NCBI RefSeq assembly: GCF_013409345.1
Contig: NZ_JACCBB010000001.1
Location: 4,650,001 to 4,714,000 of the forward strand
Direction: 5' to 3'
Source of the DNA: Kineococcus aurantiacus
GTDB lineage: Bacteria > Actinomycetota > Actinomycetes > Actinomycetales > Kineococcaceae
Length of the DNA stretch: 64,000 nt
Shown here piece after piece: positions 1 to 8,318 of this stretch. The number at the start of each line of letters is the position of its first letter. The first letter of the stretch is position 1. The notes below the pieces were generated by a model. It made no database searches. It was given only the letters and a program-made list of their open reading frames with translations, and was not told where the DNA came from. The position numbers were made by a program, and so were the translations under genes.

Positions 1-926
1 CCCAGCGGGCCGGTGCGCCGGCGCCGATGCTCGTCCTGGACATGTCCACCTCCGGGCAGGTCTCCTGGGTGTCCTCCCTGCTGGCCGGGCCCGAGCAGGC
101 TGCGGCCGTGGAGGCGCTGCGGGTCCTGGACCAGGACTCGATCAAGGCCGCGATCCTGCGCAAGGCGTGCCGCACCTTGAAGGAGGCCTCCGAGTCCGCC
201 TTCCGGCTCGGGGAAACCCTGAACACGATGGTGGTCTTCGACGAGGCGTGGCGCTACGCCCCGCCGCTGCACCTGGCCGGCGACGAGGAGGTCAAGGCCC
301 TGTCGGCGGACATCGCCGGCTACTTCCGCGACACCCGGAAGTTCGGCATCGGCTGGACGCTGATCAGCCAGTCGCCCCGCAGCGTGAACGCGGACTGCTT
401 CGACCAGATGGCGGTGCGCGTCATGGGCTACGGCCTCGGTGGCGCGGACCTGGCCAAGGTCGCCGAGCAGATGGACGACGCGGAGCACCTGAAGCTCTAC
501 CGGGCGTTCGCGCCGCCGGACGCCACCAGGCCCAAGGTGTACCCCTTCATGGTGACCGGTCCCGTCTCACCGCTGTCCTTCACCAAGGCTCCGGTGTTCC
601 TGGCCGCCTACACCGACTTCGAGGTCTTCCGCGCCGACAACCACCCCTGGATCAGCCAGGCCCGCCGCAGTCAGGGCCTGCCGGTCCTGTCCGGCGTTCC
701 CCGGCTGCGCGGCGCCGGACCGGTGGTGGCCGCCCAGGTCCCGCGGTCCACCGCCCCGGCCGGCGCCGGGAAGCGTGCCGGGGGGACGAAGGAGGCGCTG
801 GAGCGCGTCCGCGAGAACGCCGCCACCGGGGGGATCGCCGCGGGGGCCTTCGCCGGGCTGGCCGGCGACGCCGGGTTCAGCGGGGGACTGGGCAGCATCG
901 ACGACGACGACCCGCCGCCGTTCTGA
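1..926 (+). CDS. HerA/FtsK-superfamily ATPase, C-terminal part (5' end outside window)
   Basis: The reading frame is open from base 3 with no start, so the gene begins upstream; about 308 codons are visible. A Walker B-like segment, VVFDEAWRYAP (around base 232), is followed by YFRDTRKFGIGWTLISQSP. This order of an acidic strand, an arginine-rich segment and a sensor-like Q/S strand is typical of HerA/VirB4-type hexameric pumps; Walker A must lie upstream. The tail is Gly/Ala-rich and ends in an acidic, proline-rich stretch. HerA proteins are DNA translocases that act with NurA or Mre11-Rad50 in end resection. The Mre11- and Rad50-type genes directly downstream on the same strand support that role. 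A conjugation-type (VirB4/TraC) ATPase is the main alternative, but no conjugation genes are nearby. Confidence 0.72.
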   Translation, partial: QRAGAPAPMLVLDMSTSGQVSWVSSLLAGPEQAAAVEALRVLDQDSIKAAILRKACRTLKEASESAFRLGETLNTMVVFDEAWRYAPPLHLAGDEEVKALSADIAGYFRDTRKFGIGWTLISQSPRSVNADCFDQMAVRVMGYGLGGADLAKVAEQMDDAEHLKLYRAFAPPDATRPKVYPFMVTGPVSPLSFTKAPVFLAAYTDFEVFRADNHPWISQARRSQGLPVLSGVPRLRGAGPVVAAQVPRSTAPAGAGKRAGGTKEALERVRENAATGGIAAGAFAGLAGDAGFSGGLGSIDDDDPPPF

Positions 927-1037
927 CCGCCCCGGGACGGGGGCCCGGGCGCGCGGCGCCCGGTGAGAACATCGTGTCCGACGGTGCCCCTACGGTGTCG
1001 GCGCAGCGAGTGATCACGGTTGAAGGAGCCAGTGCAG

Positions 1038-2507
1038 GTGAGTGAGCCCGTCTACGAGGTCGGCTTCGTGGCCGATGCCCACCTCGGGTACGCCGCCCGG
1101 TGCGGCTCCCACCCCGCGTCAGGGCTGAACCACCGGGTCCGCGACGGCTACCTGAGCTACCGCGCGGTCGTGCGGGACATGATCGCCAAGGAGGTGGACC
1201 TGGTCATCGACGGCGGGGACACCTTCCACCAGTCCCACCCCAGCATCGGGGCCATCGTCTGGGCCCGCCGGCAGATGGAGTCCCTCGCCGCCGCGGGCAT
1301 CCCGGTCATCGGCAACACCGGCAACCACGACGCCTCGGCGGACCGCAGCAAGTCCCCGGCCACCGCGGCCATCGACGACCCCGCCCGCGGCATCGCCTAC
1401 GTCACCGAGCCCTACAAGGTCTTCGAGCCCCTGGACGGGCTGGCCGTCCACGTGATCAGCCACTACGGGCTGGCGCAGAGCGAGCGCCTGCTGCCCGAGC
1501 CGATCGACGGGGTCGTCAACCTGCTCTCCGCGCACGGGGCGGCGATGCTGCCCGGGCACGAGGTGTTCCGCTCGGTGGACTCCCCCGGGGAGGTGCCGAT
1601 CGGGTTGGACATCCTGGCCGACGACCGGTTCGCGTTCAAGGCGCTCGGCCACTACCACGGCATGGGGGAGATCCTGCCGAACGTCTGGTACGCCGGGTCG
1701 CTGGTGCGGCGCGGGTTCGCCGACCCCGCGGGAGGTCGCGGCTGGTTGCTGTGCAAGGTGTTCTCCGACGGCCAGGTCGTGGTCGAGCCGCAGTACATCG
1801 ACCAGCGACCGCAGTTCGACCTGCCGCGCATCGACGCGAAGGGGAAGACCGGGGCGCAGGTCGAGGAGGAGATCCGCGCCAACCTGGACAGCGTCGACGT
1901 CGCCGGCGCGATCATCCGGCAGGTCGTGGTCAACTGCTCGACCAGCACGCGCCGGGGCATCGACCAGCCGGCCCTGGCCGCGCTGACGGAGTCGGCGCTG
2001 ATGTGGATGCCGGACTTCGTGCGCCCCCTGGCCGTCGACGAGGCGGCCGACCGGGCCGACGGGCAGGGCGTCGACCCGGCCGGTGACGACGCCGCGGGAG
2101 CGGTCACCGTGAGGACCGCCGACAGCGTCGCGGCGTCGCTGACGACCGCCGGGTCGGCCGATCTGCCCAAGGTGTACGGCTCGTGGGTCGAGGACTACGC
2201 GACCGCCGTGGGGCTGGCGGCGGAGGTGAAGCCGATCGTGGTCACCGAGGGGGTCCGGCACCTGAAGGCCGCGTCCCAGTTCGCCGAGACCGGTGACTTC
2301 GCGGTCCCGGACGCCCCGGCCGAGCGCACCGGGCAGGAGCAGGCCGCCGCCGAGCAGGCACGACGTCTCCGGGCTGCGGCGCTGCGCTCCCCCTCGCGGA
2401 CGGTGGCCGGTGCGGACGCGCCGGGCACCGGTCCGGGCACGGACCCGGGCACGGAGCCAGCACCCGGGGTCCCCGCGGACGCCGGTGCCGGGGAGGAGCT
2501 CTTCTGA
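1038..2507 (+). CDS. Mre11/SbcD-like metallophosphoesterase nuclease
   Basis: A calcineurin-like phosphoesterase of the Mre11/SbcD type, expected to be the Mn-dependent nuclease partner of the downstream Rad50-like ATPase. The metal-binding motifs appear in order near the N-terminus: VADAHLGY (D-x-H), DGGDTFH, GNTGNHDAS, an LSAHGA histidine, and ALGHYHG (G-H-x-H), so catalysis looks intact. The last roughly 80 residues are Ala/Pro/Gly-rich and low in complexity. The frame also opens at a TTG at 1020, but AAGGAG at 1023-1028 sits 9 bases before GTG 1038, which I take as the start (489 aa). The stop overlaps the next ATG by one base (TGATG), indicating translational coupling. Confidence 0.86.
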   Translation: MSEPVYEVGFVADAHLGYAARCGSHPASGLNHRVRDGYLSYRAVVRDMIAKEVDLVIDGGDTFHQSHPSIGAIVWARRQMESLAAAGIPVIGNTGNHDASADRSKSPATAAIDDPARGIAYVTEPYKVFEPLDGLAVHVISHYGLAQSERLLPEPIDGVVNLLSAHGAAMLPGHEVFRSVDSPGEVPIGLDILADDRFAFKALGHYHGMGEILPNVWYAGSLVRRGFADPAGGRGWLLCKVFSDGQVVVEPQYIDQRPQFDLPRIDAKGKTGAQVEEEIRANLDSVDVAGAIIRQVVVNCSTSTRRGIDQPALAALTESALMWMPDFVRPLAVDEAADRADGQGVDPAGDDAAGAVTVRTADSVAASLTTAGSADLPKVYGSWVEDYATAVGLAAEVKPIVVTEGVRHLKAASQFAETGDFAVPDAPAERTGQEQAAAEQARRLRAAALRSPSRTVAGADAPGTGPGTDPGTEPAPGVPADAGAGEELF

Positions 2508-4996
2508 TGATCACCATCGAGTCGGTGGAACTGGTCAACGTCCGCAGCATCGGTCGGGCAGTCGTCGAGCCGCTCACCGACGGGGGAGTGACCGCGCTGA
2601 ACGGCCCCCGCGGGGTGGGCAAGTCCACGGTCCTGATCGGGTTGCTGTACGCCCTGTTCGGCACGACGCCCGACGGCGTACCGGCTCAGGCGCTGCGCCG
2701 GCAGGGCAGCGAGGGTGAGGTCAAGGTCGTCGTCACGTTCGTCCACGGCGGTCAGCGCGTCGTGCTCGAGCGCGGGCTGAAGGGCAGGAACGACACCCCG
2801 TACGCCAAGGTCACCCTCGACGGGGTCGAGCAGACCGTCGGCAAGATCAGAGCCGCGAACGAGTGGGTGGTCCGCCGCTTCGGCGACCTGGACGCCACCG
2901 GGTTCCTGGCCGCCTTCGTGGTGCGGCAGAAGGAGCTGGACGCCCTGGTCAAGGCCCGCGCCGCGGACCGGCGCGCGCTGTTCGAGCGGCTGGCGGGCAT
3001 CGACCGGATGAGCGACGCGGTCAAGGCCGCCCGCGCGGAGGAGGCCGCCGCCCGGACCACGCTGGAGCACCTGCCCGGCTCCGCCGAGGAGGTCGACGCC
3101 GCCCGCGCCGACCTGCAGCGCGCTCAGGAGCACGCCGCCAGGGCCTGGGAGGAGTTCGAGACCGCCAGCGCCGCCGTGGGAGCCGAGGACGAGGCCCTCG
3201 CGCTGGCCAGGGAGCGGTTCGAGGACGTCACGGCCCGGGTCCGCGTCCACCAGGAAGCCGCCCAGGCCGCTCAGCGCGCCGAGCACCACCGGCTCCTGAC
3301 CGCCGAGCGCGCCGAGCACGCCACCCGCGAGGTCGACCGGCTCACGGCCGCCTCCGCCGGCGGCAGCGCCGAAGCCGTCCACGCCGCCCGCGCCGCGCTG
3401 ACCCGGGCCCAGCAGGCCGTCGCTGAGAACCAGGCCGCGCGTGCGGCGGCCCGCACGGCCACCGCCGCCGCCACCGCCGACGCGCGGCGCGCCCAGCAGG
3501 CCCAGGCGGCGTCGGCACGGTCGCAGACGGCGCTCACCGCCGCGCGCGCCGAGGCCGACGAGCAGGCCCGGCTGGCCGCCGCCGTCCCGGCGGACCTGCC
3601 CGAGCAGGTCCAGGCCGCCACCGCCCGGGCCGCCGAGCTGCAGGAGCAGCGCGGGGTCCTGCGCGGGGAGTACCAGCGCCTCGAGGGATCCATCAAGGCC
3701 CTCAGCGCCACGGTGGACCCCACCTGCCCGACCTGCTCGACGCCACTGGCCGACCCGCACGAGCTGCTGCAGACCCTGCGCACGGCCCTGGACCGCGTCC
3801 GCGAGCAGGGGCTCACGGCCAAGGCCGAGCAGGAGCAGGCCGACGGGCGGGCGCAGGCGCTGACCGGGCAGATCGCCCGGGCCCAGCAGCTGCAGCAGGC
3901 AGCCGGGTTCGCCCGGCAGCGGCACGAGGCGGCGCTCGCGGCCGCGCAGGAGGCCGAGGCCGTCGCGGCCGCGCTGCAGGCCGAAGCTGCCGCGAGTGCC
4001 CAGGACGCGCAGCAGGCGCAGGCGCGCGCCGAGGAGGCGGCGGCTGCCGAGGGTGAGGTCCAGGCCGCGTTCGAGGCGGCCTCGGCCAGGCTGCGCCAGG
4101 CCGAGTCGGCCGCCGAGGCCGCCGCGGCGCTGGGGCGGGCCACGACCTCGGCGCAGGAGGCGCAGACCGCGGCGGCCGCCGCGGTGACCGCTGCCGAGCA
4201 GGCCGCCGCGCTGGCCGCGGCCGCCGCCGTGCCCGACACCGAGCGGGTCCAGGCGCAGGCGGCGTTGACGGAGGCCGGCCAGCGCGTGCAGGACCTCCGC
4301 TCGGCGATGCAGACCGCGCAGGCCGAGCACCGGCTGGCGGAGCAGCAGGTCAAGCACAGCGGGACGGCGCGGGACCAGGCGGAGCGGCGGCTGAAGGACC
4401 GGGCCGCCGCCGCGGCGGAGTACGAGCGCCGGACCGCGGTGCGCGAGGCGCTGGACACCTTCCGCAAGGACCGGATCGCGCGGTTGGCCCCGGAGGTCTC
4501 GGAGGTGGCCACCGACCTGATCGCGCGGATGACCAGCGGCCGGTACGTCTCGATCGAGCTGGACGAGGAGTTCACCGCGGTGGTCACCGACGACACCGGC
4601 CAGACGCGCCCCGTCACCTGGTTGTCCGGGGGTGAGGAGTCCGTGGTGGCGTTCGCGTTGCGGGTGGCGCTCGGTGAGCTGTGGGCCGGTCAGCGCGGGG
4701 GGCTGTTGTTCCTCGACGAGCCGTTCACCGCGCAGGACGTCGCCAGCCGCACCGCGATGATGGCCGCCATCCGGGACCTGCCGAACCGGCAGGTCATCCT
4801 CATCAACCACGCCTCCGAGGCCACCGACATGGTGGACCTGGTGCTCGACGTCGTCCCCGACGAGGAGACCGGCGCGCGGATCGAAGCAGCCTCGGCGTTC
4901 ACCGAGGCGCCCGACGCGGTGCTGGCCGGCATCGACGAGGAGGGTTTCGTGCCGGGGCCGACCACTCCGGACGATCGTCTGGCGAGCACCGCGTGA
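2507..4996 (+). CDS. Rad50/SbcC-like SMC-family ATPase with zinc hook
   Basis: 829 aa. The N-terminus carries the Walker A GPRGVGKST (residues about 35-43). Two long Ala/Glu/Arg/Gln-rich coiled-coil arms flank a CPTC zinc hook near residue 405, which should dimerise complexes through zinc. The C-terminal ATPase half has the signature LSGGEES and the Walker B LLFLDEPF. Together these define Rad50/SbcC, which tethers DNA ends and gates the Mre11 nuclease. A GGGAGGAG ribosome site precedes the ATG. It is shorter than typical SbcC (about 1000 aa), nearer compact archaeal Rad50 in length. The extreme alanine content of the coils gives long antisense open frames that are shadows. Confidence 0.9.
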   Translation: MITIESVELVNVRSIGRAVVEPLTDGGVTALNGPRGVGKSTVLIGLLYALFGTTPDGVPAQALRRQGSEGEVKVVVTFVHGGQRVVLERGLKGRNDTPYAKVTLDGVEQTVGKIRAANEWVVRRFGDLDATGFLAAFVVRQKELDALVKARAADRRALFERLAGIDRMSDAVKAARAEEAAARTTLEHLPGSAEEVDAARADLQRAQEHAARAWEEFETASAAVGAEDEALALARERFEDVTARVRVHQEAAQAAQRAEHHRLLTAERAEHATREVDRLTAASAGGSAEAVHAARAALTRAQQAVAENQAARAAARTATAAATADARRAQQAQAASARSQTALTAARAEADEQARLAAAVPADLPEQVQAATARAAELQEQRGVLRGEYQRLEGSIKALSATVDPTCPTCSTPLADPHELLQTLRTALDRVREQGLTAKAEQEQADGRAQALTGQIARAQQLQQAAGFARQRHEAALAAAQEAEAVAAALQAEAAASAQDAQQAQARAEEAAAAEGEVQAAFEAASARLRQAESAAEAAAALGRATTSAQEAQTAAAAAVTAAEQAAALAAAAAVPDTERVQAQAALTEAGQRVQDLRSAMQTAQAEHRLAEQQVKHSGTARDQAERRLKDRAAAAAEYERRTAVREALDTFRKDRIARLAPEVSEVATDLIARMTSGRYVSIELDEEFTAVVTDDTGQTRPVTWLSGGEESVVAFALRVALGELWAGQRGGLLFLDEPFTAQDVASRTAMMAAIRDLPNRQVILINHASEATDMVDLVLDVVPDEETGARIEAASAFTEAPDAVLAGIDEEGFVPGPTTPDDRLASTA

Positions 4997-5077
4997 CGTC
5001 GCCCGGGTCGGGACGGCCGTGACCGGTTCCGGGTGTCGCGTCCGCCGCCTCGTGCGAATGCGCTGCCGTGGCGACGG

Positions 5078-6022
5078 TCAACGACCGCTGAGGGCGAGGT
5101 AGGCCCGGGGGGAACTCCCCAGCACCCGTTTGAACGCCGTGCTCAGCGCGCTCTCCGACCCGTACCCGACCGCGGTGGCGATGGACGCCAGCGTCCGGTC
5201 ACCCGCCTGCAGCTGCTGCGCGGCCAGGGCGATGCGCCACTGCGTCAGGTACTCCAGTGGCCCCTGACCCAGCGAGCGGGAGAAGCGGGCCGCCAGGGTG
5301 GAGCGGGAAACCCCCACCGAGGCGGCGAGGTCTGCGACCGTCCACGACCGTGCGGGGTGGGTGTGCAGCGCGCGCAGCGCAGCCGCCACGACCGGGTCGG
5401 ACAGCCCGGCCAGCAACCCGGGTCCCGCTCCACCGGTGGTCGGGGCTTGGGCACGAGTTCGGGCCAGGTGCAGGCGCAGGACGTGGATGAGCATGACGGT
5501 GGCCAGGTGCTCGGCGACCAGCCCGGCCCCCAGCGGCTGGGTGCGGACCTCGTGCTCGATCTGCGCGAGAGCCCAGTCGAGGGTGTGCGCGGCGGGGGAG
5601 GTGGCGGGCACGACGATGACCGGGGGCAGGGCGTCCAGCAGCAGCGCGTGCGCGCGCTCGCCGAAGTCGAAGCTGCCGCCGAGGACGAACACGTCCTCGC
5701 CCGTGCCCGTCCGCGCCAGGCCGTCACCGGCCGTGCTCCTGGCCTGCGCGAAGGCGGTGCGGGCGTCGGCAGCCGGCAGTGACAGGTCGCTGGCCAGGGT
5801 GAACCGGGCCCGGCGGGTGAGCAGGCAGCAGTCCCCCGCGGTGAGGGGGTGGTGCTGGTCGCTGCCCTGCACGGCGAGGTGGCAGGACCCGGCGCGGACG
5901 GCGACGAACTTCACCCCCGCCGGGGGCGGGAAGCTCATCGCCCAGTCCCCGCCGGCGACCAGTCCCGCCGAGACCGAGCTCCGCACCCCGACCAGGGCGA
6001 GGACGTCCTCCAGCGGATCCAC
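5078..6022 (-). CDS. AraC-family transcriptional regulator (cupin plus AraC helix-turn-helix)
   Basis: 314 aa. The N-terminal two-thirds is a beta-rich, cupin_6-like sensing domain. The C-terminus has the double helix-turn-helix of AraC proteins (WTVADLAASVGVSRSTLAARF, then SIATAVGYGSESALSTAFKR). An open frame extends to a GTG at 6049, but GAGGAGG at 6034-6028 sits five bases before GTG 6022, which I chose. It is divergent from the SDR gene at 6124, and an 8-bp inverted repeat lies between them, so it probably controls that gene and itself. Regulators of this subgroup often sit beside oxidoreductases; the inducer is not predictable. Confidence 0.9.
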   Translation of the reverse strand: MDPLEDVLALVGVRSSVSAGLVAGGDWAMSFPPPAGVKFVAVRAGSCHLAVQGSDQHHPLTAGDCCLLTRRARFTLASDLSLPAADARTAFAQARSTAGDGLARTGTGEDVFVLGGSFDFGERAHALLLDALPPVIVVPATSPAAHTLDWALAQIEHEVRTQPLGAGLVAEHLATVMLIHVLRLHLARTRAQAPTTGGAGPGLLAGLSDPVVAAALRALHTHPARSWTVADLAASVGVSRSTLAARFSRSLGQGPLEYLTQWRIALAAQQLQAGDRTLASIATAVGYGSESALSTAFKRVLGSSPRAYLALSGR

Positions 6023-6071
6023 GGGTCCCTCCTCGCAGGGGTCTGACACGTCTTGGACGATGGCAAAAGTA

Positions 6072-6110
6072 GTCCGGTGGCCTGATCATAGACCGTCCAG
6101 CTCACCGGAC
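6072..6110. promoter_or_regulatory. Inverted repeat in the AraC/SDR divergent promoter region
   Basis: GTCCGGTG at 6072-6079 is repeated in perfect inversion as CACCGGAC at 6103-6110. The centres are 31 bases apart, about three helical turns, in the only spacer between the two divergent genes. This is a plausible binding site for the adjacent AraC protein. No clear -35/-10 pair was identified here. Confidence 0.4.
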
Positions 6111-6123
6111 CTACGGTCGAGTC

Positions 6124-7053
6124 ATGACTCGCCTCACCACTCCCTTCGGCCCCCGGGCGAGCGCGGACGACGTGCTCGCCGGGGTCGACCTCACCGGCCG
6201 GCGCTACCTGGTCACCGGTGGCGCTTCGGGCATCGGCGCCGAGACCGTCCGCGCCCTGGCCCGCGCCGGCGCGCAGGTCGTCGTCGCCACCCGCGCCCCG
6301 GGCGCTGCGGAAACCCTCGTCGAGGAGTTCCCGCAGGTCAGCGCCGTGGCCCTCGACCTGGCCGACCCGGCCTCCGTGCACGCCCTCACCGCCGCCTGGA
6401 CCGGCCGCCTCGACGCCGTGGTCGCCAACGCCGGCGTCATGGCCCTGCCCACCCGGCAGCTGAGCGCGCAGGGCTGGGAACTGCAGCTGGCCACGAACTT
6501 CCTCGGCCACCTCCAGCTCGTCACCGGTCTGCACGCGCCGCTGGCGGCCAGCGGTGGGCGGATCGTGACGGTGAGCTCGGGGGCTCAGCGCGTCAACGGT
6601 GTCGACCTGGACGACCTGCAGTTCGCCCGCCGCCCCTACGACCCGTGGACGGCGTACGCGCAGTCCAAGACGGCCACCGCCCTGCTGGCCGTCGCCGTGA
6701 GCCGCCGCTGGGCCGCGGACGGCATCACCGCCAACTCCCTGGAGCCGGGTTTCATCCACACCAACCTGCAGCGCCACCTCGACGCCGACGCGATGCGCTC
6801 CTTCGGGGCGATGGACGAGGCCGGGGAACTGGTGACGCCGGAGTACTACAAGACCCCTGCGCAGGGGGCGGCGACGTCGGTCCTGCTGGCCGCCTCGCCC
6901 CTGGTGGAGGGGGTCAGCGGCCGCTACTTCCAGGACAACCAGGAAGCGGAGGTCGTCGACGGCGGGGCCGGCACCACCAGCGGTGTCGCCCGGTGGGCGG
7001 TCGACCCCGACGTGGCGGACCGGTTGTGGGACACCGCTCAGCAGGTGGGGTGA
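6124..7053 (+). CDS. SDR-family NAD(P)-dependent oxidoreductase
   Basis: 309 aa. A classical/extended short-chain dehydrogenase of the retinol-dehydrogenase/protochlorophyllide-reductase-like type. The nucleotide-binding motif TGGASGIG lies near residues 32-39, NAG near residue 105, the catalytic serine in VTVSSGA, and the active-site YAQSK near residue 178. An N-terminal extension of about 20 residues precedes the Rossmann fold. The conserved TSVLLAASP segment is typical of the subgroup that reduces small aldehydes or ketones. It is divergent from the AraC regulator, its likely controller. Substrate unknown. Only four bases separate its stop from the converging hydrolase gene. Confidence 0.88.
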   Translation: MTRLTTPFGPRASADDVLAGVDLTGRRYLVTGGASGIGAETVRALARAGAQVVVATRAPGAAETLVEEFPQVSAVALDLADPASVHALTAAWTGRLDAVVANAGVMALPTRQLSAQGWELQLATNFLGHLQLVTGLHAPLAASGGRIVTVSSGAQRVNGVDLDDLQFARRPYDPWTAYAQSKTATALLAVAVSRRWAADGITANSLEPGFIHTNLQRHLDADAMRSFGAMDEAGELVTPEYYKTPAQGAATSVLLAASPLVEGVSGRYFQDNQEAEVVDGGAGTTSGVARWAVDPDVADRLWDTAQQVG

Positions 7054-7057
7054 GCGC

Positions 7058-7813
7058 TCACCCCGGCGTGCGGCGGGGAACCGCCGGAGCGCGGGTCGCC
7101 CTCGACCCGCCCGGACCGGCACCCGGCTCGGCGCGGTCGACGTACCCGGCGAGGAGGTCGGCCAGTTCCTCGGGCCGGCTCAGGGCTGCGCAGTGCCCTG
7201 CGTCGATCTCGTCCGGCCCGGTGATGCCGAGGCGTTCGGAGGCGACCCGACGCTGCACAGCGGGAGGGATGAACCGGTCACGAGTCGCGACGACGTACCT
7301 CGCCGCGATCCCCGGCAGCGCGTGCGAGGGCCACGCCGCCTCACCGAGCCCTCCACCGGTCGGCCGCTGCCTCGCCAGGGCTTCGCCGGCCAGTGCCGGC
7401 GGCACGTCGTGGTAGAAGGCGATCAAGGGGTCGGGATTGCCCGTCAGGCCGCCGTCCGCCGCCGCCAGCTCAGCCACCGCTCGTTCCCACCCGACGTCGG
7501 CGAACCACTCGATGCCGCTCTCACCCGGGCGCGGCACCATCGCGGTCAGGAAGACCTGCAGCGAGGCGTCCAGCCGCTCCGCCACCAGCGGGACGAGGAA
7601 CCCCCCGGAGGAGTGGCCGACCACCACGAGGTCCTCGGCCCCTGCGGCAGCGGCTGCGAACACGTCGACGCAGTCGTCCCACGTCGCCCCGTCCCGGTCG
7701 GTGGGCAGGTCCGGTGCCAGTGCCTCGTGGCCGCGCTCACGCAGCGCGCGTCGCACCAGGTGCCAGGCCCAGCCGCCGTCACCGGAACCGTGGATCAACG
7801 CGAACATCGTCAT
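7058..7813 (-). CDS. Alpha/beta-fold hydrolase
   Basis: 251 aa. An AB-hydrolase_6/esterase-type protein of the salicylic-acid-binding/hydroxynitrile-lyase-like branch. It has the oxyanion-side motif LIHGSGDGGWAW at residues 6-17, the nucleophile elbow VGHSSGG near residue 70, an acid in ATRDRFIPP, and the catalytic histidine in DAGHCAALS near residue 205. No signal peptide is visible, so it is cytosolic. The tail is Pro/Arg-rich and poorly conserved. Start ATG 7813 has an alternative in-frame ATG two codons later. It converges on the SDR gene at 6124-7053. The substrate cannot be inferred; the family covers esterases, lyases and epoxide hydrolases. Confidence 0.85.
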   Translation of the reverse strand: MTMFALIHGSGDGGWAWHLVRRALRERGHEALAPDLPTDRDGATWDDCVDVFAAAAAGAEDLVVVGHSSGGFLVPLVAERLDASLQVFLTAMVPRPGESGIEWFADVGWERAVAELAAADGGLTGNPDPLIAFYHDVPPALAGEALARQRPTGGGLGEAAWPSHALPGIAARYVVATRDRFIPPAVQRRVASERLGITGPDEIDAGHCAALSRPEELADLLAGYVDRAEPGAGPGGSRATRAPAVPRRTPG

Positions 7814-7938
7814 CCACTCCAGACCCGCGGACCGGCGGGAACTGACCGGTCACCCCTGAGGAGAACAGTCCGGGACCACGACCGGCTCGACCGGCGGCGG
7901 TCGCGCCCCTTGACCTCCAGCGCGCTGCAGCTCTTGGC

Positions 7939-8286
7939 GTGACCGGCACGACCATCGACGGGTCGGACCTGAGCGCTGCCGATGAGGAGGCCGTCCGCGA
8001 CCTCATCGCCCGCGCCGACGCCGCTCGAGCTGAACCGGCGGCCCTGCCGGCGCTGCACGCACCCGGGGCGGTCGTGGTCGACCTCGCCGTTCGGCGGGTG
8101 CTGGGGCGCGATCCCCTGGCCGTCGCCCCGGAGGAGGCGATGGCGTCACCGCTGCGCGACGGCGCTGACCCCCGTGCGCTGCGGTGCACGGGGGCTCCCA
8201 CCCACGTGGTGGCGCGCTCGGAGCAGGGCTGGCGGATCGTGCTGGCGCAGACGACTCCGCTGGCCGGGCCGTCGGCGACCGGGTGA
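7939..8286 (+). CDS. SgcJ/EcaC-like (NTF2/SnoaL-fold) protein, internally shortened
   Basis: 115 aa. The N-terminus (DEEAVRDLIARADAARAEP, then ALHAPGAVVVDL) and C-terminus (GWRIVLAQTTPLA) resemble the SgcJ/EcaC/DUF4440 group of NTF2-fold proteins. These are usually 125-145 aa. Between ASPLRD and HVVARSEQGWRI the roughly 25 residues that normally form the central strands are missing, and a short unrelated stretch (GADPRALRCTGAPT) is present. I therefore suspect an in-frame internal deletion, and the fold may not close. The start is GTG 7939 without an obvious ribosome site. It sits between the hydrolase and a TetR gene. Function unknown; it may be a decaying gene. Confidence 0.6.
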   Translation: MTGTTIDGSDLSAADEEAVRDLIARADAARAEPAALPALHAPGAVVVDLAVRRVLGRDPLAVAPEEAMASPLRDGADPRALRCTGAPTHVVARSEQGWRIVLAQTTPLAGPSATG

Positions 8287-8318
8287 CGGTGCGGGCCGGG
8301 CCAGGTCGGCGGGTTCGA

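Noticed and set aside
27-926. Calling the first gene complete from ATG 27
   Set aside because: The frame is open to the window edge and the Walker A region is missing, so ATG 27 is internal.
2195-4810. An 871-codon minus-strand frame opposite the Rad50-like gene
   Set aside because: It is the complement of Ala/Glu/Gln coiled-coil codons; the plus strand has Walker, signature and zinc-hook motifs.
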